A DNA stretch of 64,000 nucleotides from positions 310,001 through 374,000 of the forward strand of contig NZ_CP070975.1 in assembly GCF_017377875.1 (NCBI RefSeq), read 5' to 3'. Positions within the stretch are counted from its first letter, which is position 1. Each line of letters starts with the position of its first letter. The position numbers and the translations under genes are program-made. The notes under the pieces are model-generated. The model saw nothing but the letters and a program-made list of their open reading frames with translations, made no database searches and was not told the origin of the DNA. Below are positions 24,019-33,025 of this stretch, in pieces. The DNA is from Alcaligenes sp. SORT26. Its GTDB lineage: Bacteria > Pseudomonadota > Gammaproteobacteria > Burkholderiales > Burkholderiaceae_B.

Positions 24019-24687
24019 CTACAAAGCCACCAATCGCTTCAAATCCAGCAAGGTGAAATGCCCATGATCCAGCCACCCGCCGGTATCAATGAAAAACACA
24101 TTCCCCAGTTGCCGCATTTGATGAGTCGTCTGATGCCCATGCACCAAGGCCCGAACCCCACCCACCATGCCATCGTAGCCAGTGACATATCGATCTCTGG
24201 ACCACATACAGACATAGCGGTCATTCGCATCAAAACTCTCGGTATGGATGTGCTGCCAATCGTCGTAAGGAAAGTCGGCATGCACCACACCAACCATCCC
24301 TAAAGGCGTTTCAATTTCCATCGCCAAAGGCAGGGCCTGCAAACGTCGGGCGATAAGAGCTTGTTCGTCCTGCGTGCAGTCATCCAGCCACAGCCCACCG
24401 TGAACACGATGGTCTACCTCTTGAATCGGCTGCCCAATCGCCCGCCGCCAGGTTAGCTGCTCGTGATTGCCACAAATCGCATGAAACCAGGGCAGATCCA
24501 ACCACTGCAACACATGGTGCGATTCCGGCCCACGATCCACCAGATCACCCACTGAAAAAAGCCTGTCCCTGGACGGATCAAAGCGAATCCGCTTCAAAGC
24601 CGCGTTCAATTTGGTGAAGCAACCGTGAATATCGCCCACGGCAATATCGCGCCCCAAGGTGTTCTGGCTGAAGTGTGCTACCTGCAT
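24019..24687 (-). CDS. PrpA-like serine/threonine protein phosphatase (metallophosphoesterase)
   Basis: A 222-residue cytoplasmic enzyme of the bacterial PPP type. All dinuclear metal motifs are present: GDIHG (18–22), GDLVDRGP (47–54), GNHEQ (73–77), the later His in VVHADFPYDDW (about 137) and HGHQ (about 185). The size and motif spacing match E. coli PrpA/PrpB and lambda phosphatase. Relatives dephosphorylate phosphoproteins and act in stress signalling. It stands alone between the hairpin-element region and the TonB receptor gene. Confidence 0.9.
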   Translation of the reverse strand: MQVAHFSQNTLGRDIAVGDIHGCFTKLNAALKRIRFDPSRDRLFSVGDLVDRGPESHHVLQWLDLPWFHAICGNHEQLTWRRAIGQPIQEVDHRVHGGLWLDDCTQDEQALIARRLQALPLAMEIETPLGMVGVVHADFPYDDWQHIHTESFDANDRYVCMWSRDRYVTGYDGMVGGVRALVHGHQTTHQMRQLGNVFFIDTGGWLDHGHFTLLDLKRLVAL

Positions 24688-24832
24688 GATGATGAAACCC
24701 AGACGAGGTGAAACGTGCCCATCACGGTACTCAGAGCAGCAGGTCGAGTCAAGAAAGACGCGGCCTGCCGCTGCACTCAGTCAGAGAAAGCCGTACTTGC
24801 CCGGCAAGACAGCCTCATGTCCAGCAACATGA

Positions 24833-27172
24833 TTACCAATACAAATTCATGTTCAGCATCACTTCTCGCTCCATGCCACGGAACTGACCGGTGTAATACT
24901 TCTTGTTGAATACATTGTTGACGTTCAAGGCCACCCGGTAGCGGGAGGTCTCATAGGCAATTGCCATGTCTGCCAGTGTGAATGACGGGTTGTAGTTCAG
25001 GCTGCCATCAGGTCTTACATCATTAGGCGATTTGCCCCGGTAACGAACACCCGCCCCCAACATCAAGCCCTGAATCTGTTGTGGACGATAGTCCAGCCAC
25101 AGACTGGCCGTCTGACGGGCTGTTTGTAGTGTTTGCCGATCAATCTCCGCCGGACGTTCGCTTTGTGTGGTCCGTGGGTCCAGATAGGTATAGCCTGCCA
25201 TCACATTCAATTGGGAGGTAATGGGCAGCTTGGCTTCCAGCTCAATCCCGGTAGAGCGCACTTCGCCTGTCTGCACGCTGAAACGGGGAAAGTTGGGGTC
25301 GGGCGTTGTGACATTGGTCTGGCGCAAATCAAACACGGCGGCCGTAATCAGGGCGTCGGTGCCTGGTGGCTGATACTTCACCCCGGCTTCGTATTGCTTG
25401 CCTTCGCGTGGTTTGAACGCCGTGCCATCGGCGGCTCGGCCTGTCGTCGGATCAAAGGCCGTGGAGTAGCTGATGTAAGGGGCCACGCCATTGTCAAACA
25501 GATACAGTAAACCGGCACTACCAGTGGTGGCACGATCAGTCATGCGGGGTTGGGTCGCACTGCTTTGTACGGTTCGAGCGGTATCGTGACGCAAGTTGAC
25601 ATTAGCAACCCACTTATCCCATTTGAGCTGGTTCAGCATATAGATACCTGTCTGCTTCAGATCGCGCTCGGAGTAGTCCAGTTCGGGAGGGGCAATGGAA
25701 AGCCCGTAAACCGGGTCCAGCATATCCAGATCGGGTACGTTCCAACCAAAGCCCAAACCGTCATTTTCTTTGTAGCGCAGATAATCCACTCCGAATTCCA
25801 GAGTGTGTTCGACGGGGCCCCAGTTGAAATCTTTGCCAGCACGGCTATCGACCGTGAAGGTTCGGCCTTTGGTTTCTTGAGCCAGACTGGCCCGCGAGAC
25901 GCTGCGCTGGTCGGCCAGAACTGCCATGGCGTAGATGTGCCGGTAATCAATTTCTATTTCTGAATAGCGCAGGTTTTGACGCAAACGCCAGCCGTTTTCA
26001 GTGTCATGTTCCAAGGCGTAGCCGATGGCTTTGGTATCGCGATTGAAGTAGTCAAAGGCGGGGTCCCCGGCTGTGCGCTTGAGCGGCAAGTCGGTGACTT
26101 CGGGGTAATAAAACAGATTGGGCCACCAGGATTTTGGGGTGCCGCGTTCGCGCGAGTAAGAGCCCAACAGCGTCAGGCTAGTGCGATCAGACAGCTTCCA
26201 AAGCAGGGAAGGGGAAACAGAGACGCGATCGTCGCGCGAGTCTATGGTGCGTCCATGGCTTTTACGGCCAGAAAAATTCAGGCGATACAGCAAGGATTGA
26301 TCGTCGTTCAAAGCGCCGCCGATATCAGCCGTTAATTGACGGCGCTGGTAGCTGCCATAGCCCAGGCCCAGACTATTGACGTGGTCGGCGGTGGGGCGTT
26401 TTGACACTACATTGACCACTCCGCCGGGGCGGCCCTGGCCATAGAGGACCGAGGCGGGGCCTTTCAGTACTTCGATGCTGTCCAGGCTGTCCATATCGTC
26501 GTTCCAGGAACCGTAGGTTCCGGCCGAGAGCTGCTTCAAGCCGTCTTTGTAATAGGCGCTGCCGTCACTGAAACCACGGATGACCGCACCGCTCATGCGC
26601 AGATCGCCCGAGCCGGAAACATCGGTTTGTACACCGGGGGTATAGGCCAGGGCACGCTCAATACTTTGCGGAGCCAGAACTTTGAGCTGCTTTTGCGTAA
26701 CGATGGAGATTGAGCGAGGGGTTTCGATCAAGGGGGTGTCCAGCTTGCCACTGCGGCTGTTCAGGGCGGTGTAGCTGTCCGAGGTGTCTGTCGGGGCGCG
26801 TCGGATGGTGACGGGGGTAAGTTGAGTGACGCCCGCCGACAAGGTAATGGTATTGCCATCCCTGGCATAGTTGATGCCGCTGCCGTCCAGCAGTTTACGC
26901 AGCGCCTGCTCGGGAGATAGACGGCCTGAGACTGCTGGAGCCTGGCGGCCAGCAACCACATCCTGAGAGAAAAATATCTGCAGAGAGGTTTGTTCGCCCA
27001 ATTGCAGCAAGGCATCGCCTAAAGGCTGGGCCTGGATTTGAATAGAGGTGGTTTGTTGGGCCAATGCAGCCGAAGGAGCCAGGCTGAAAGCCAGACTCAA
27101 GCTGAAGGTCAGGGCACTCAGGTTCACTCGCAAAAGGGGCAAGCTGCGGCGACGTTGGGTAAAAGGGCTCAC
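24833..27172 (-). CDS. TonB-dependent ferric-siderophore receptor with signalling domain
   Basis: A 779-residue outer-membrane receptor of the FecA/FpvA class. After a signal peptide (about 18–39, ending ALAQQ) comes a secretin/TonB short N-terminal domain (about 42–95, SIQIQAQPLGDALLQLGEQ…), which contacts the FecR anti-sigma protein. The plug domain follows (SISIVTQKQLKVLAPQSIERAL, VLKGPASVLYGQGRPGGVVNVVSKRP), then the 22-strand barrel to the terminal aromatic residue (NMNLYW). The start is GTG at 27172. FecR- and FecI-like genes lie upstream on the same strand, and a Fur box precedes this gene, so both cell-surface signalling and iron repression are expected. The siderophore is unknown. 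Confidence 0.92.
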   Translation of the reverse strand: MSPFTQRRRSLPLLRVNLSALTFSLSLAFSLAPSAALAQQTTSIQIQAQPLGDALLQLGEQTSLQIFFSQDVVAGRQAPAVSGRLSPEQALRKLLDGSGINYARDGNTITLSAGVTQLTPVTIRRAPTDTSDSYTALNSRSGKLDTPLIETPRSISIVTQKQLKVLAPQSIERALAYTPGVQTDVSGSGDLRMSGAVIRGFSDGSAYYKDGLKQLSAGTYGSWNDDMDSLDSIEVLKGPASVLYGQGRPGGVVNVVSKRPTADHVNSLGLGYGSYQRRQLTADIGGALNDDQSLLYRLNFSGRKSHGRTIDSRDDRVSVSPSLLWKLSDRTSLTLLGSYSRERGTPKSWWPNLFYYPEVTDLPLKRTAGDPAFDYFNRDTKAIGYALEHDTENGWRLRQNLRYSEIEIDYRHIYAMAVLADQRSVSRASLAQETKGRTFTVDSRAGKDFNWGPVEHTLEFGVDYLRYKENDGLGFGWNVPDLDMLDPVYGLSIAPPELDYSERDLKQTGIYMLNQLKWDKWVANVNLRHDTARTVQSSATQPRMTDRATTGSAGLLYLFDNGVAPYISYSTAFDPTTGRAADGTAFKPREGKQYEAGVKYQPPGTDALITAAVFDLRQTNVTTPDPNFPRFSVQTGEVRSTGIELEAKLPITSQLNVMAGYTYLDPRTTQSERPAEIDRQTLQTARQTASLWLDYRPQQIQGLMLGAGVRYRGKSPNDVRPDGSLNYNPSFTLADMAIAYETSRYRVALNVNNVFNKKYYTGQFRGMEREVMLNMNLYW

Positions 27173-27305
27173 GATCCTACGTTTTCCAATGAAAATATGT
27201 CTCGCGCGATGGGCGCGCCAAGCCTTTGGCCAAAGGGACTCAAGAGGCTGACGCCTAATGCGTAGCCCCCTTCACCTACCTAGACGCGCAAGGTGGCAGA
27301 TCACC

Positions 27306-27327
27306 GGAATGAGAATCATGATTATTT
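27306..27327 (-). promoter_or_regulatory. Fur box upstream of TonB receptor
   Basis: TGAGAATCATGATTA at 27310–27324 matches the Fur 7-1-7 core at 6/7 and 5/7 positions. It lies between fecR and the receptor gene, 138 bases before the GTG start. Confidence 0.7.
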
Positions 27328-27351
27328 TGTAACAGGCACAAAAGCCGTGTT

Positions 27352-28338
27352 TTAGCGCGCAACGATGTGCAGCACCTCAGCCGCATCGGCTTGAATGCGG
27401 ATCGGAGCAATAGCGGGCAGAGCCTTGATGACGGTCTCGGGCTGATCAATGTCGAAGATCCCGGAAATACGGTGCTGGCGCAGCGTTGGGGCGTCCAGAC
27501 TTAAGGTCTGCGGCAGATAGCGGGCCATTTCCTGCACGACCGTCTCCAGAGGCGTATTTCTGAAAATAATCTTGCCGCGTTGCCAGGCTGTCAGGCTTTC
27601 TATATCGGCGCTTTGCACGGGGCTGGGTTCGGCGCCCTGGCGCAACAGAACTTGTTGTTGAGCACCTAACAGGCGTTCTTGTCGACGCCACCACGGCCCG
27701 GACTGCACTTTTACCGAGCCGGATTGAACGCTGACCAGAACGCTGTCTGTTTCGCGTCGCACGTTAAAGCGGGTGCCTGTAACGGTAATGGTCCCCAAAT
27801 CGGTATGCACGATAAAGGGTAGGGTTTGGAAATGCTCGACGGAAAAAAAGACTTCACCCTGAATCAGTTCAACTTCTCGTCGGTCTACAGACAGGCGGGC
27901 TTGGGCGATGGTGTTGGTATTCAGGTCCACGATGGAGCCATCCGGCAACTTGATCTGTTTACGCTCACCTTTGGCGGTGACGAGCTGCACGGTTTCGTGA
28001 GCGGAGTCCATCCATCCAGACTGATACAAGGTTCCGGCGGTCAGGGCCAGGACGCCCAGCGTGCCCAGACCCAAAGTCAGGTAACGGCGCTTTGCGGATG
28101 GAATGGTCACTGGGGAAGTGGGCAGCAGGCTACGCAGACGCTCATCCGGTACGGCTTGGGTGGCGCGCCAAAGATACTCGACTTCCCGGTAGTGGCGCTC
28201 GTTTTCAGGGTCAGCGTCTCGCCAGGCTTGGAAGGCCTGATGATCCTGCTCGCTGGCTTCCCCCGATTGCATACGGGCGAACCAGTGAGCGGCATCGCTA
28301 GGGTGATCCAGATCGTCGGAGGAAGGAGGGCAGGTCAT
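27352..28338 (-). CDS. fecR: FecR-type anti-sigma / signal-transducing membrane protein
   Basis: A 328-residue single-pass inner-membrane protein. The N-terminal cytoplasmic DUF4880 part (about 13–55, HWFARMQSGEASEQDHQAFQ) binds the sigma factor, one helix spans about 85–105, and the periplasmic FecR domain (about 115–215) and C-terminal region follow. It senses the substrate-loaded receptor and activates the FecI-like sigma factor. It starts 27 bases after the sigma gene and is followed by the receptor gene, the standard fecIRA order. Confidence 0.9.
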   Translation of the reverse strand: MTCPPSSDDLDHPSDAAHWFARMQSGEASEQDHQAFQAWRDADPENERHYREVEYLWRATQAVPDERLRSLLPTSPVTIPSAKRRYLTLGLGTLGVLALTAGTLYQSGWMDSAHETVQLVTAKGERKQIKLPDGSIVDLNTNTIAQARLSVDRREVELIQGEVFFSVEHFQTLPFIVHTDLGTITVTGTRFNVRRETDSVLVSVQSGSVKVQSGPWWRRQERLLGAQQQVLLRQGAEPSPVQSADIESLTAWQRGKIIFRNTPLETVVQEMARYLPQTLSLDAPTLRQHRISGIFDIDQPETVIKALPAIAPIRIQADAAEVLHIVAR

Positions 28339-28365
28339 TGCGCGGGCTTTGAGTACGGCATGGCG

Positions 28366-28872
28366 TCAGTCAGGTACGTAATGGTGCAGTCGTTCGTGGA
28401 TGTGACGCAAGGCGCGAGTCATATATTTTTCCACCATGCTGCGGGAAAGAGCCATGTCCTGGGCAATTTCGGTATGTGTCCACCCTTCCAGACGGTGCTT
28501 GATGTAAACCTCTCTGCATTTCGGCGGCAGGTCGGCCAAGGCAGTGACGAGTGCATCGGCCAGTTGTTCAAATTGCGCGTCGCTGTCGGCACCGGCCAGA
28601 CGAGGGTGGTCGGTATCGCTTAGCTCGTCCAGTGGCAGCACCGTTAAAACGGTTTGATGCCGATGGCGGCTGACCAGACGATTGCTGGTGCCTCTGGCCA
28701 GATAGGCCCGTGGGTTGTCGATGATGCCAGTGTTGTTTTCCAGCATGCCGACTACGGTGTCATGCATGGCATCTTCTGCGTCTTCCCGGCTTTCGGCTTT
28801 ACGTCGCCATACGCCAAATAGCTCGCTGTACGAGGCGAGCCAGGCTTTTCTGGGACGGGAAGGGTGAGACAT
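28366..28872 (-). CDS. fecI: ECF sigma factor, FecI-like
   Basis: A 168-residue extracytoplasmic-function sigma factor. Region 2 includes DAEDAMHDTVVGMLENN and NPRAYLARGTSNRLVSRHRH. Region 4 includes LADLPPKCREVYIKHRLEG and HTEIAQDMALSRSMVEKYM, the helix-turn-helix for the -35 element. The ATG at 28872 is chosen; the frame extends to 28920 but the extra 16 residues are unlike the family. A Fur box lies about 40–60 bases upstream. It should direct transcription of the receptor gene when FecR signals ferric-siderophore binding. Confidence 0.9.
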   Translation of the reverse strand: MSHPSRPRKAWLASYSELFGVWRRKAESREDAEDAMHDTVVGMLENNTGIIDNPRAYLARGTSNRLVSRHRHQTVLTVLPLDELSDTDHPRLAGADSDAQFEQLADALVTALADLPPKCREVYIKHRLEGWTHTEIAQDMALSRSMVEKYMTRALRHIHERLHHYVPD

Positions 28873-28910
28873 GGGGCGGGCTGGAGAGGCAGGCTGAAAA
28901 ATAATACAGA

Positions 28911-28933
28911 ATAATAACAATAATTCTCATTAA
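28911..28933 (-). promoter_or_regulatory. Fur box upstream of fecI-like gene
   Basis: TGAGAATTATTGTTA on the minus strand (28915–28929) fits the Fur core at 6/7 and 5/7 positions. It shares AATGAGAAT with the boxes at 8181 and 27306. Confidence 0.75.
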
Positions 28934-29067
28934 GTTTTGCGTTGATGGGTTTACGCCTCAAAATTATGCAGACCGGAGTGGTCCTGGGGTCAAGCAGCCC
29001 CTGCAGAGCAGCTTGGTCTAAAATCCCCCGATCTTTATATCTTTCCTATCTGAATCCTGAGGTTTTC

Positions 29068-30201
29068 ATGTCTCACACCAGCACTCCCGTTGATCCGGAC
29101 GGCCTGCTTGAATACTCGGTGGTTTACACCGACCGCGCCTTGAACCATATGTCCAAGACCTTCCAGGAGGTGATGCGCGAAATCTCCCGTACCTTGAAGC
29201 AGGTGTATCAGGCACACTCGGCGATTGTGGTGCCCGGCAGCGGTTCGTTTGGGATGGAAGCAGTGGCCCGTCAGTTTGCAACGGACCGCAAGTGCATGGT
29301 GATTCGCAATGGCTGGTTCAGCTACCGCTGGTCCCAGATTTTTGACATGGGCTCCATCCCTGCCAGCACCACGGTGCTGAAGGCTCGCCCGATCGAAGAG
29401 GGTAAGCAGGCGGCGTATGCTCCCGCTCCTATCGACGAAGTGGTCGCTGCCATTCAGGCTGAAAAACCCGCTTTGGTGTTTGCTCCGCACGTGGAAACCG
29501 CGTCCGGCATCATGTTGCCCGATGACTATATGCGTCAGGTAGCAGATGCAGTGCACGCGGTGGGCGGTCTGTTTGTGCTCGATTGCATTGCCTCGGGCAC
29601 GGTGTGGGTGGACATGAAGAGTGTGGGCGTGGATGTGCTGATCAGCGCTCCGCAAAAGGGTTGGACGGGTTCGGCATGTTGCGGCTTGGTGATGTTGAGC
29701 GAGCGTGCTCGCCAGCACATTGAAACCACGACCAGCACCAGCTTTGCTTGCGATCTGCGCAAGTGGCTGCAGATTATGGAAACCTACGAGAATGGCGCAC
29801 ATGCTTACCACGCGACATTGCCTACGGATTCCTTGAAGGTGCTGCAGGAAGCAATGGCAGAGACGGAAGCCTTGGGCTTTGACTGGATTCGCAATCGTCA
29901 ACTCGAATTGGGCCGCAAGGTGCGTGCCTTGTTAAGTGAGCACGGTTTCCGCAGCGTGGCGGCGCCAGGTTTTGAAGCACCAGGTGTGGTGGTTTGCTAC
30001 ACGACGGATGACGGCATCCATTCGGCAGCGAAGTTTGCCAAAGCAGGTTTGCAAGCTGCCTCCGGCGTGCCTTTGCAGTGTGATGAACCGGCAGATTTCA
30101 AGACCTTCCGAATTGGTTTGTTTGGCTTGGACAAGCTGAATAATCTGGAACGCTCGGTGGAGCGTTTGGCCAATGCCTTGAATGCGATTGAACAGCAGTA
30201 A
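29068..30201 (+). CDS. Class V PLP-dependent aminotransferase (alanine–glyoxylate type)
   Basis: A 377-residue cytoplasmic enzyme of fold type I. PLP-binding features are GSGSFGMEAVARQF near residue 50, the VLDCIASGTVWVDM segment with the ring-binding Asp, and the Schiff-base Lys in SAPQKGWTGSACCGLV at about 200. The pattern matches serine/alanine–glyoxylate aminotransferases and relatives (PucG, PhnW); the substrate cannot be fixed. The ATG at 29068 has CTGAGG at proper spacing; a longer frame from 28942 lacks homology character. A single-gene unit, with a strong terminator after it. Confidence 0.87.
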   Translation: MSHTSTPVDPDGLLEYSVVYTDRALNHMSKTFQEVMREISRTLKQVYQAHSAIVVPGSGSFGMEAVARQFATDRKCMVIRNGWFSYRWSQIFDMGSIPASTTVLKARPIEEGKQAAYAPAPIDEVVAAIQAEKPALVFAPHVETASGIMLPDDYMRQVADAVHAVGGLFVLDCIASGTVWVDMKSVGVDVLISAPQKGWTGSACCGLVMLSERARQHIETTTSTSFACDLRKWLQIMETYENGAHAYHATLPTDSLKVLQEAMAETEALGFDWIRNRQLELGRKVRALLSEHGFRSVAAPGFEAPGVVVCYTTDDGIHSAAKFAKAGLQAASGVPLQCDEPADFKTFRIGLFGLDKLNNLERSVERLANALNAIEQQ

Positions 30202-30232
30202 ATTGCTTTAGTGCTTGTTGCTAAATGAGAAG

Positions 30233-30258
30233 GGAGCCCGGAGTGGCTCCTTTTTTTT
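30233..30258 (+). terminator. Rho-independent terminator of the aminotransferase gene
   Basis: GGAGCC at 30233–30238 pairs with GGCTCC at 30245–30250, followed by eight T. Confidence 0.9.
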
Positions 30259-30352
30259 ATGTTGCAGTCACTTGTCTCTCTATGCCATTAAACGCGTTAC
30301 TAAACCCTTGCTTGTTGTAATCCGAGCCTTACTTTGAGCAAGGGCAGGAACA

Positions 30353-30754
30353 ATGAAGAAGTTTGTAGCGACGCTAGTGGTAATGAGTTTGTTGGCTGGC
30401 TGTGCAGGGCGCTCGGCTAATCCGGTGCCGATTCAGCAATATGGCGATGACTCCAAGTCGTGTGCAGCCCTGGAGCATGATCTGCGTTTTGTTGAGGGCG
30501 AGATTCGGCGTTTGATTCCCGATACGCACAAGGCGGGCAAGAATGTGGCTTTGGGCGTGACCGGAATCTTCTTTTTGGTGCCCTTGTTTTTTATGGATTT
30601 GAGTCAGGCCGAGCAGGTGGAGGTGAACGCCTTGCGTCAGCGGCATAATCATTTGTTGGTGCTGGCCAAGGACAGGGGATGTGAGATCAAGGAGCAAGCT
30701 ATCGAGCCTTTTGAAAAGAGCTCGCCCCCTGCCGCTGAGTTTGTTGCACCGTGA
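30353..30754 (+). CDS. Small lipoprotein
   Basis: A 133-residue protein with a lipoprotein signal (MKKFVATLVVMSLLAGCAG; lipobox LAGC, Cys17). The mature part has a predicted helix around residues 40–60, a short hydrophobic segment VTGIFFLVPLFFMDL (about 69–83) and a helical region EVNALRQRHNHLLVLAKDRG. The pattern resembles small Burkholderiales membrane lipoproteins of unknown function. It is convergent with the TolC-like gene, and a heptamer tandem repeat lies 22 bases after its stop. Confidence 0.75.
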   Translation: MKKFVATLVVMSLLAGCAGRSANPVPIQQYGDDSKSCAALEHDLRFVEGEIRRLIPDTHKAGKNVALGVTGIFFLVPLFFMDLSQAEQVEVNALRQRHNHLLVLAKDRGCEIKEQAIEPFEKSSPPAAEFVAP

Positions 30755-30775
30755 TCGTGTTGGCCTGAGGCTATT

Positions 30776-30817
30776 TGCTGACTGCTGACTGCTGACTGCT
30801 GACTGCTGACTGCTGAC
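30776..30817. repeat. Heptanucleotide tandem repeat (TGCTGAC)6
   Basis: Six exact TGCTGAC units followed by TGCC lie in the short gap between the converging lipoprotein and TolC-like genes, ending 13 bases before the latter's stop. Likely slippage-prone. Confidence 0.9.
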
Positions 30818-30829
30818 TGCCAAAAACGC

Positions 30830-32311
30830 TTAAGGCTGTTTAGGCGCCTGGTTGAGTTCACCCATTGCAAAGGCCAAATTAACTGAGCCGACCAAGCCTG
30901 CTGTATGGGCCATGGTTTGCGCTTCTTGCGCTCCCAATAAACCGCTGTGGGCTTCGGTCAGCAAGGTCATGCCCGTCAGGCCTTCTTTATAAGATTCCAG
31001 CGCGCCTTGATAGGTAATCTGGGCGGCTTCGACCAGGCTGCTGGCCGCGTGGTGGGACTCCAGTGCCGCCCGCAGTGCGTCGGCAGCGATGATCATTTGC
31101 TTGTAGGCGTCTTGCTCGGTTTTAGCGACGCGTTCGCGGGCCGTGTCGGCACGCAATTGGGCTTCTCGCACTTGCTTGTTGCGCAGTCCGGCATCGTAGA
31201 GCGGGATGCTCAGGGCCAGCACGGCTCCTCGGGAAGAGGATTGTGGGCTGATTTCTGGCATGCTCCCCACGCTGAGTGATCCCAGTCGTTTAGACATGAA
31301 ACCCATTAGCGCCAGTTTGGGCATGAAGCTGGCTTCGGCTGAGTCGATTCCGGCCAGGCTGGCCTGATGGGCTGCTTGCAGAGCTTGTACGTCGGCTCGT
31401 TGGGCGATGGCTTTTTTCAGCGTGTCATTGCCGGGGATATTCAGGTCTTCGGGCAGGGGGCGGTTTGCACTATCCGCAACTTTTAGTTGGGTGTCCGGCG
31501 ACAGGCCGATGGCTCCCAGCAAGGTTTGATAGGATTGACGCGCCAAGGTGCGGGCGTTGACGTGATGCAGGCGGGCCTGGGCTTTCAGTTGCCGTGCCTG
31601 GGCCACTTCAATATTCGTACCTAATCCATTGCGTTGGCGCTCCAGGGCGATGTCTTCGATCAGGGTGGCGTTTTTCAGGCCCTGAGCCGAGATTGTTTCG
31701 CGCTGGCGGGCCGAGTTGTAGTTGAAGTAGCTGATGGACACTTCGGCAATGACGGCTTGATGCACACCACTGAAAGTAATGCGGCTGGCCATGGCCAGCT
31801 TGTCGGCCGCCTCTTGCAAGGCAGCCCGTTTACCAAAGTCGAACAGCAGCCATTTCAGAGTCAGGGAGGGGACGGCTCCGCTCAAGTGGGTGTCGTAGTC
31901 CACATCGACGTCTCTGCCCAGAATATGCACGCTATCGTCCCGGTCGCTGCGCATATAACCGCCTACCACGCTGGCGGAGATCAAGGGCAGGTAGGCGCTT
32001 TGCACCATTCCGGCGGCTTCAGCGGCCTGTTGCGCTTCCCCCCAGGCGATGCGGGTGCTGGGGTTCAGGCGTTGAGCGAGGTCGATCAGCTCTGGCAGGC
32101 TGTAGTCATGATTGGCCTGGACGCTGGGGGCGGGCTGGGTTTGGTCTGGGCCTTGGTAGTCTGCCAGCGTCAAGCGAGGAGGTTCGGGGGCGTCTTGCTC
32201 GGGCATGGCTTGGGCCACAGGTTTGTGACTAGGAGTGGCGCAGGCCGCCAGAGCAAGGGCGGCCGTCACGGCCAGGGTGAGACGCAAAGCAGGCAAACAA
32301 GACATAGACAT
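30830..32311 (-). CDS. TolC-family outer-membrane efflux lipoprotein
   Basis: A 493-residue outer-membrane factor. A lipobox LAAC (Cys23) suggests lipid anchoring, as in NodT/OprM-type channels. Two repeats of long alpha-helical hairpin follow, with markers SLPELIDLAQRLNPSTRIAWGEA (repeat 1) and LKKAIAQRADVQALQAAHQ (repeat 2), and LSIPLYDAGLRNKQVREAQ before the last helices. Such channels join inner-membrane pumps through periplasmic adaptors. No pump gene is adjacent; MarC follows upstream on the same strand, and a YtcA–MdtN–MdtO-like exporter lacking its own outer channel is 2.5 kb away in the opposite direction. Confidence 0.87.
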   Translation of the reverse strand: MSMSCLPALRLTLAVTAALALAACATPSHKPVAQAMPEQDAPEPPRLTLADYQGPDQTQPAPSVQANHDYSLPELIDLAQRLNPSTRIAWGEAQQAAEAAGMVQSAYLPLISASVVGGYMRSDRDDSVHILGRDVDVDYDTHLSGAVPSLTLKWLLFDFGKRAALQEAADKLAMASRITFSGVHQAVIAEVSISYFNYNSARQRETISAQGLKNATLIEDIALERQRNGLGTNIEVAQARQLKAQARLHHVNARTLARQSYQTLLGAIGLSPDTQLKVADSANRPLPEDLNIPGNDTLKKAIAQRADVQALQAAHQASLAGIDSAEASFMPKLALMGFMSKRLGSLSVGSMPEISPQSSSRGAVLALSIPLYDAGLRNKQVREAQLRADTARERVAKTEQDAYKQMIIAADALRAALESHHAASSLVEAAQITYQGALESYKEGLTGMTLLTEAHSGLLGAQEAQTMAHTAGLVGSVNLAFAMGELNQAPKQP

Positions 32312-32315
32312 AAAT

Positions 32316-33002
32316 TCAGGACGCGGCAGAATGAGTCAGCAGCGTAGCAGCATACTGCTGTCCGCCTTCCAGGACGAGCTGTACGGCCATGCAGACCAAT
32401 AAAAATCCCATGATGCGGGAGATCGCATCGACTCCGTTATGGCCGATCACGCGCACGATGCTGAGCGATGAGCGCAGACAGATAAAGAAAATCAAACCGA
32501 TCAGAATGGCCAGAATGACGGGGGTCGCCATCAGCACCCATTCGGCATAGTGCCCGCGCATGGTGGTCATTTTGGACGAGGCACTGATCACCAGTGCCAT
32601 GGTGCCGGGGCCCACGGTGGAGGGCAAGGTCAGCGGTACAAAGGCGATGTTGTTGTGGGCGGCTGTGTTTTGATCCGCCGCCTTGGAGACGACTTCGCTG
32701 ACATCAGGGGGGAACAGCATGCGAAAGCCGATGTAGGCCACGATCAGCCCGCCAGCAATACGCATGTCCACCATGGAAATGCCCAGTGCCGAGGTAATCC
32801 ACAAGCCTGCGTAGTAGGTGATCAGCAAGGCGGCGATCACATACAAGGTAGCTTGACGCAATTGCTGCTTTTTCTCCTGGGCGCTCAGGGACTCTCCCAA
32901 AGACAGATACATCACCATCGAGGTCAGTGGGTTAGCCAGGGGCAGCAAAAATGCCAGCCCCAGGCCGACTAACTTGAATAACTGCATCAATTCGTTGGGC
33001 AT
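32316..33002 (-). CDS. marC: MarC/UPF0056-family membrane protein
   Basis: A 228-residue inner-membrane protein with six helices. FKLVGLGLAFLLPLANPLTSMVMYLSL and PLTLPSTVGPGTMALVISASS carry the duplicated NP/GPG motifs of the MarC family. Its transport role is not settled; some relatives export amino acids. I chose the ATG at 33002, with AAGGAG five bases before it, over the GTG at 33008, which lies inside that site. The stop nearly abuts the start of the TolC-like lipoprotein gene, so the two are likely co-transcribed. Confidence 0.88.
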   Translation of the reverse strand: MPNELMQLFKLVGLGLAFLLPLANPLTSMVMYLSLGESLSAQEKKQQLRQATLYVIAALLITYYAGLWITSALGISMVDMRIAGGLIVAYIGFRMLFPPDVSEVVSKAADQNTAAHNNIAFVPLTLPSTVGPGTMALVISASSKMTTMRGHYAEWVLMATPVILAILIGLIFFICLRSSLSIVRVIGHNGVDAISRIMGFLLVCMAVQLVLEGGQQYAATLLTHSAAS

Positions 33003-33025
33003 GGGCACTCCTTGATGATGAGGTT

